14,720 nt of DNA from contig CAJUFW010000082.1 in NCBI GenBank assembly GCA_910585655.1, forward strand, positions 1 through 14,720, given 5' to 3'. Positions 14,697 to 14,720 of this stretch are shown piece by piece (position 1 is the stretch's first letter; the number at the start of each line of letters is the position of its first letter). The DNA comes from an uncultured Lachnospiraceae bacterium. GTDB taxonomy: Bacteria > Bacillota_A > Clostridia > Lachnospirales > Lachnospiraceae. Below the pieces are notes generated by a model. The model did not search any database. It worked only from the letters and a program-made list of their open reading frames with translations, and had not been told where the DNA came from. The position numbers were made by a program, and so were the translations under genes.

Positions 14697-14720
14697 GTGT
14701 GTTGCCTTTACGAAATTACC

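Overview
The window looks like a chromosomal segment of a low-to-middle GC Gram-positive anaerobe of the class Clostridia, most likely a Lachnospiraceae-type gut bacterium. This rests on the tig-clpP-clpX-lon gene order, the strong AGGAGG-type ribosome binding sites, the SigA-like promoters, and a lipoprotein solute-binding protein beside a membrane-bound AraC-type regulator, a pairing common in that group. No rRNA, tRNA, CRISPR array, insertion sequence or prophage gene was seen.

Layout, left to right. Positions 1-2720 (minus strand) hold a two-gene unit: rarA, an AAA+ ATPase of replication-fork maintenance with an N-terminal clamp-binding motif, followed 25 bases later by an ABC-F ATPase that runs off the left edge. 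Positions 2721-3092 are an AT-rich divergent regulatory region with a promoter for rarA, a promoter for the rightward gene and a perfect 10-bp inverted repeat whose arms sit 40 bp apart. Positions 3093-7144 (plus strand) hold a lipoprotein solute-binding protein and a membrane-anchored AraC-family regulator, separated by a strong hairpin and a separate promoter. No permease or ATPase gene accompanies them.

Positions 7208-13010 (minus strand) are a protein quality-control cluster transcribed leftward as tig, clpP, clpX, lon. Trigger factor folds nascent chains, ClpXP unfolds and degrades tagged or damaged proteins, and Lon degrades misfolded proteins. clpP and clpX are closely coupled, a hairpin separates clpX from lon, and tig has a strong extended -10 promoter. 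Positions 13122-14471 (minus strand) are glmM, which makes glucosamine-1-phosphate for cell-wall precursors.

The least ordinary DNA is the glmM upstream region. Seven tandem 11-bp units (14498-14574) lie between the likely promoter and the start codon, so they are probably transcribed as leader RNA. A 13-bp direct repeat overlaps the glmM -35 element, and a divergent plus-strand promoter points out of the right edge. The protein-coding genes themselves are mostly well-known families. The most interesting leads are this repeat array and the permease-less solute-binding protein plus regulator module.
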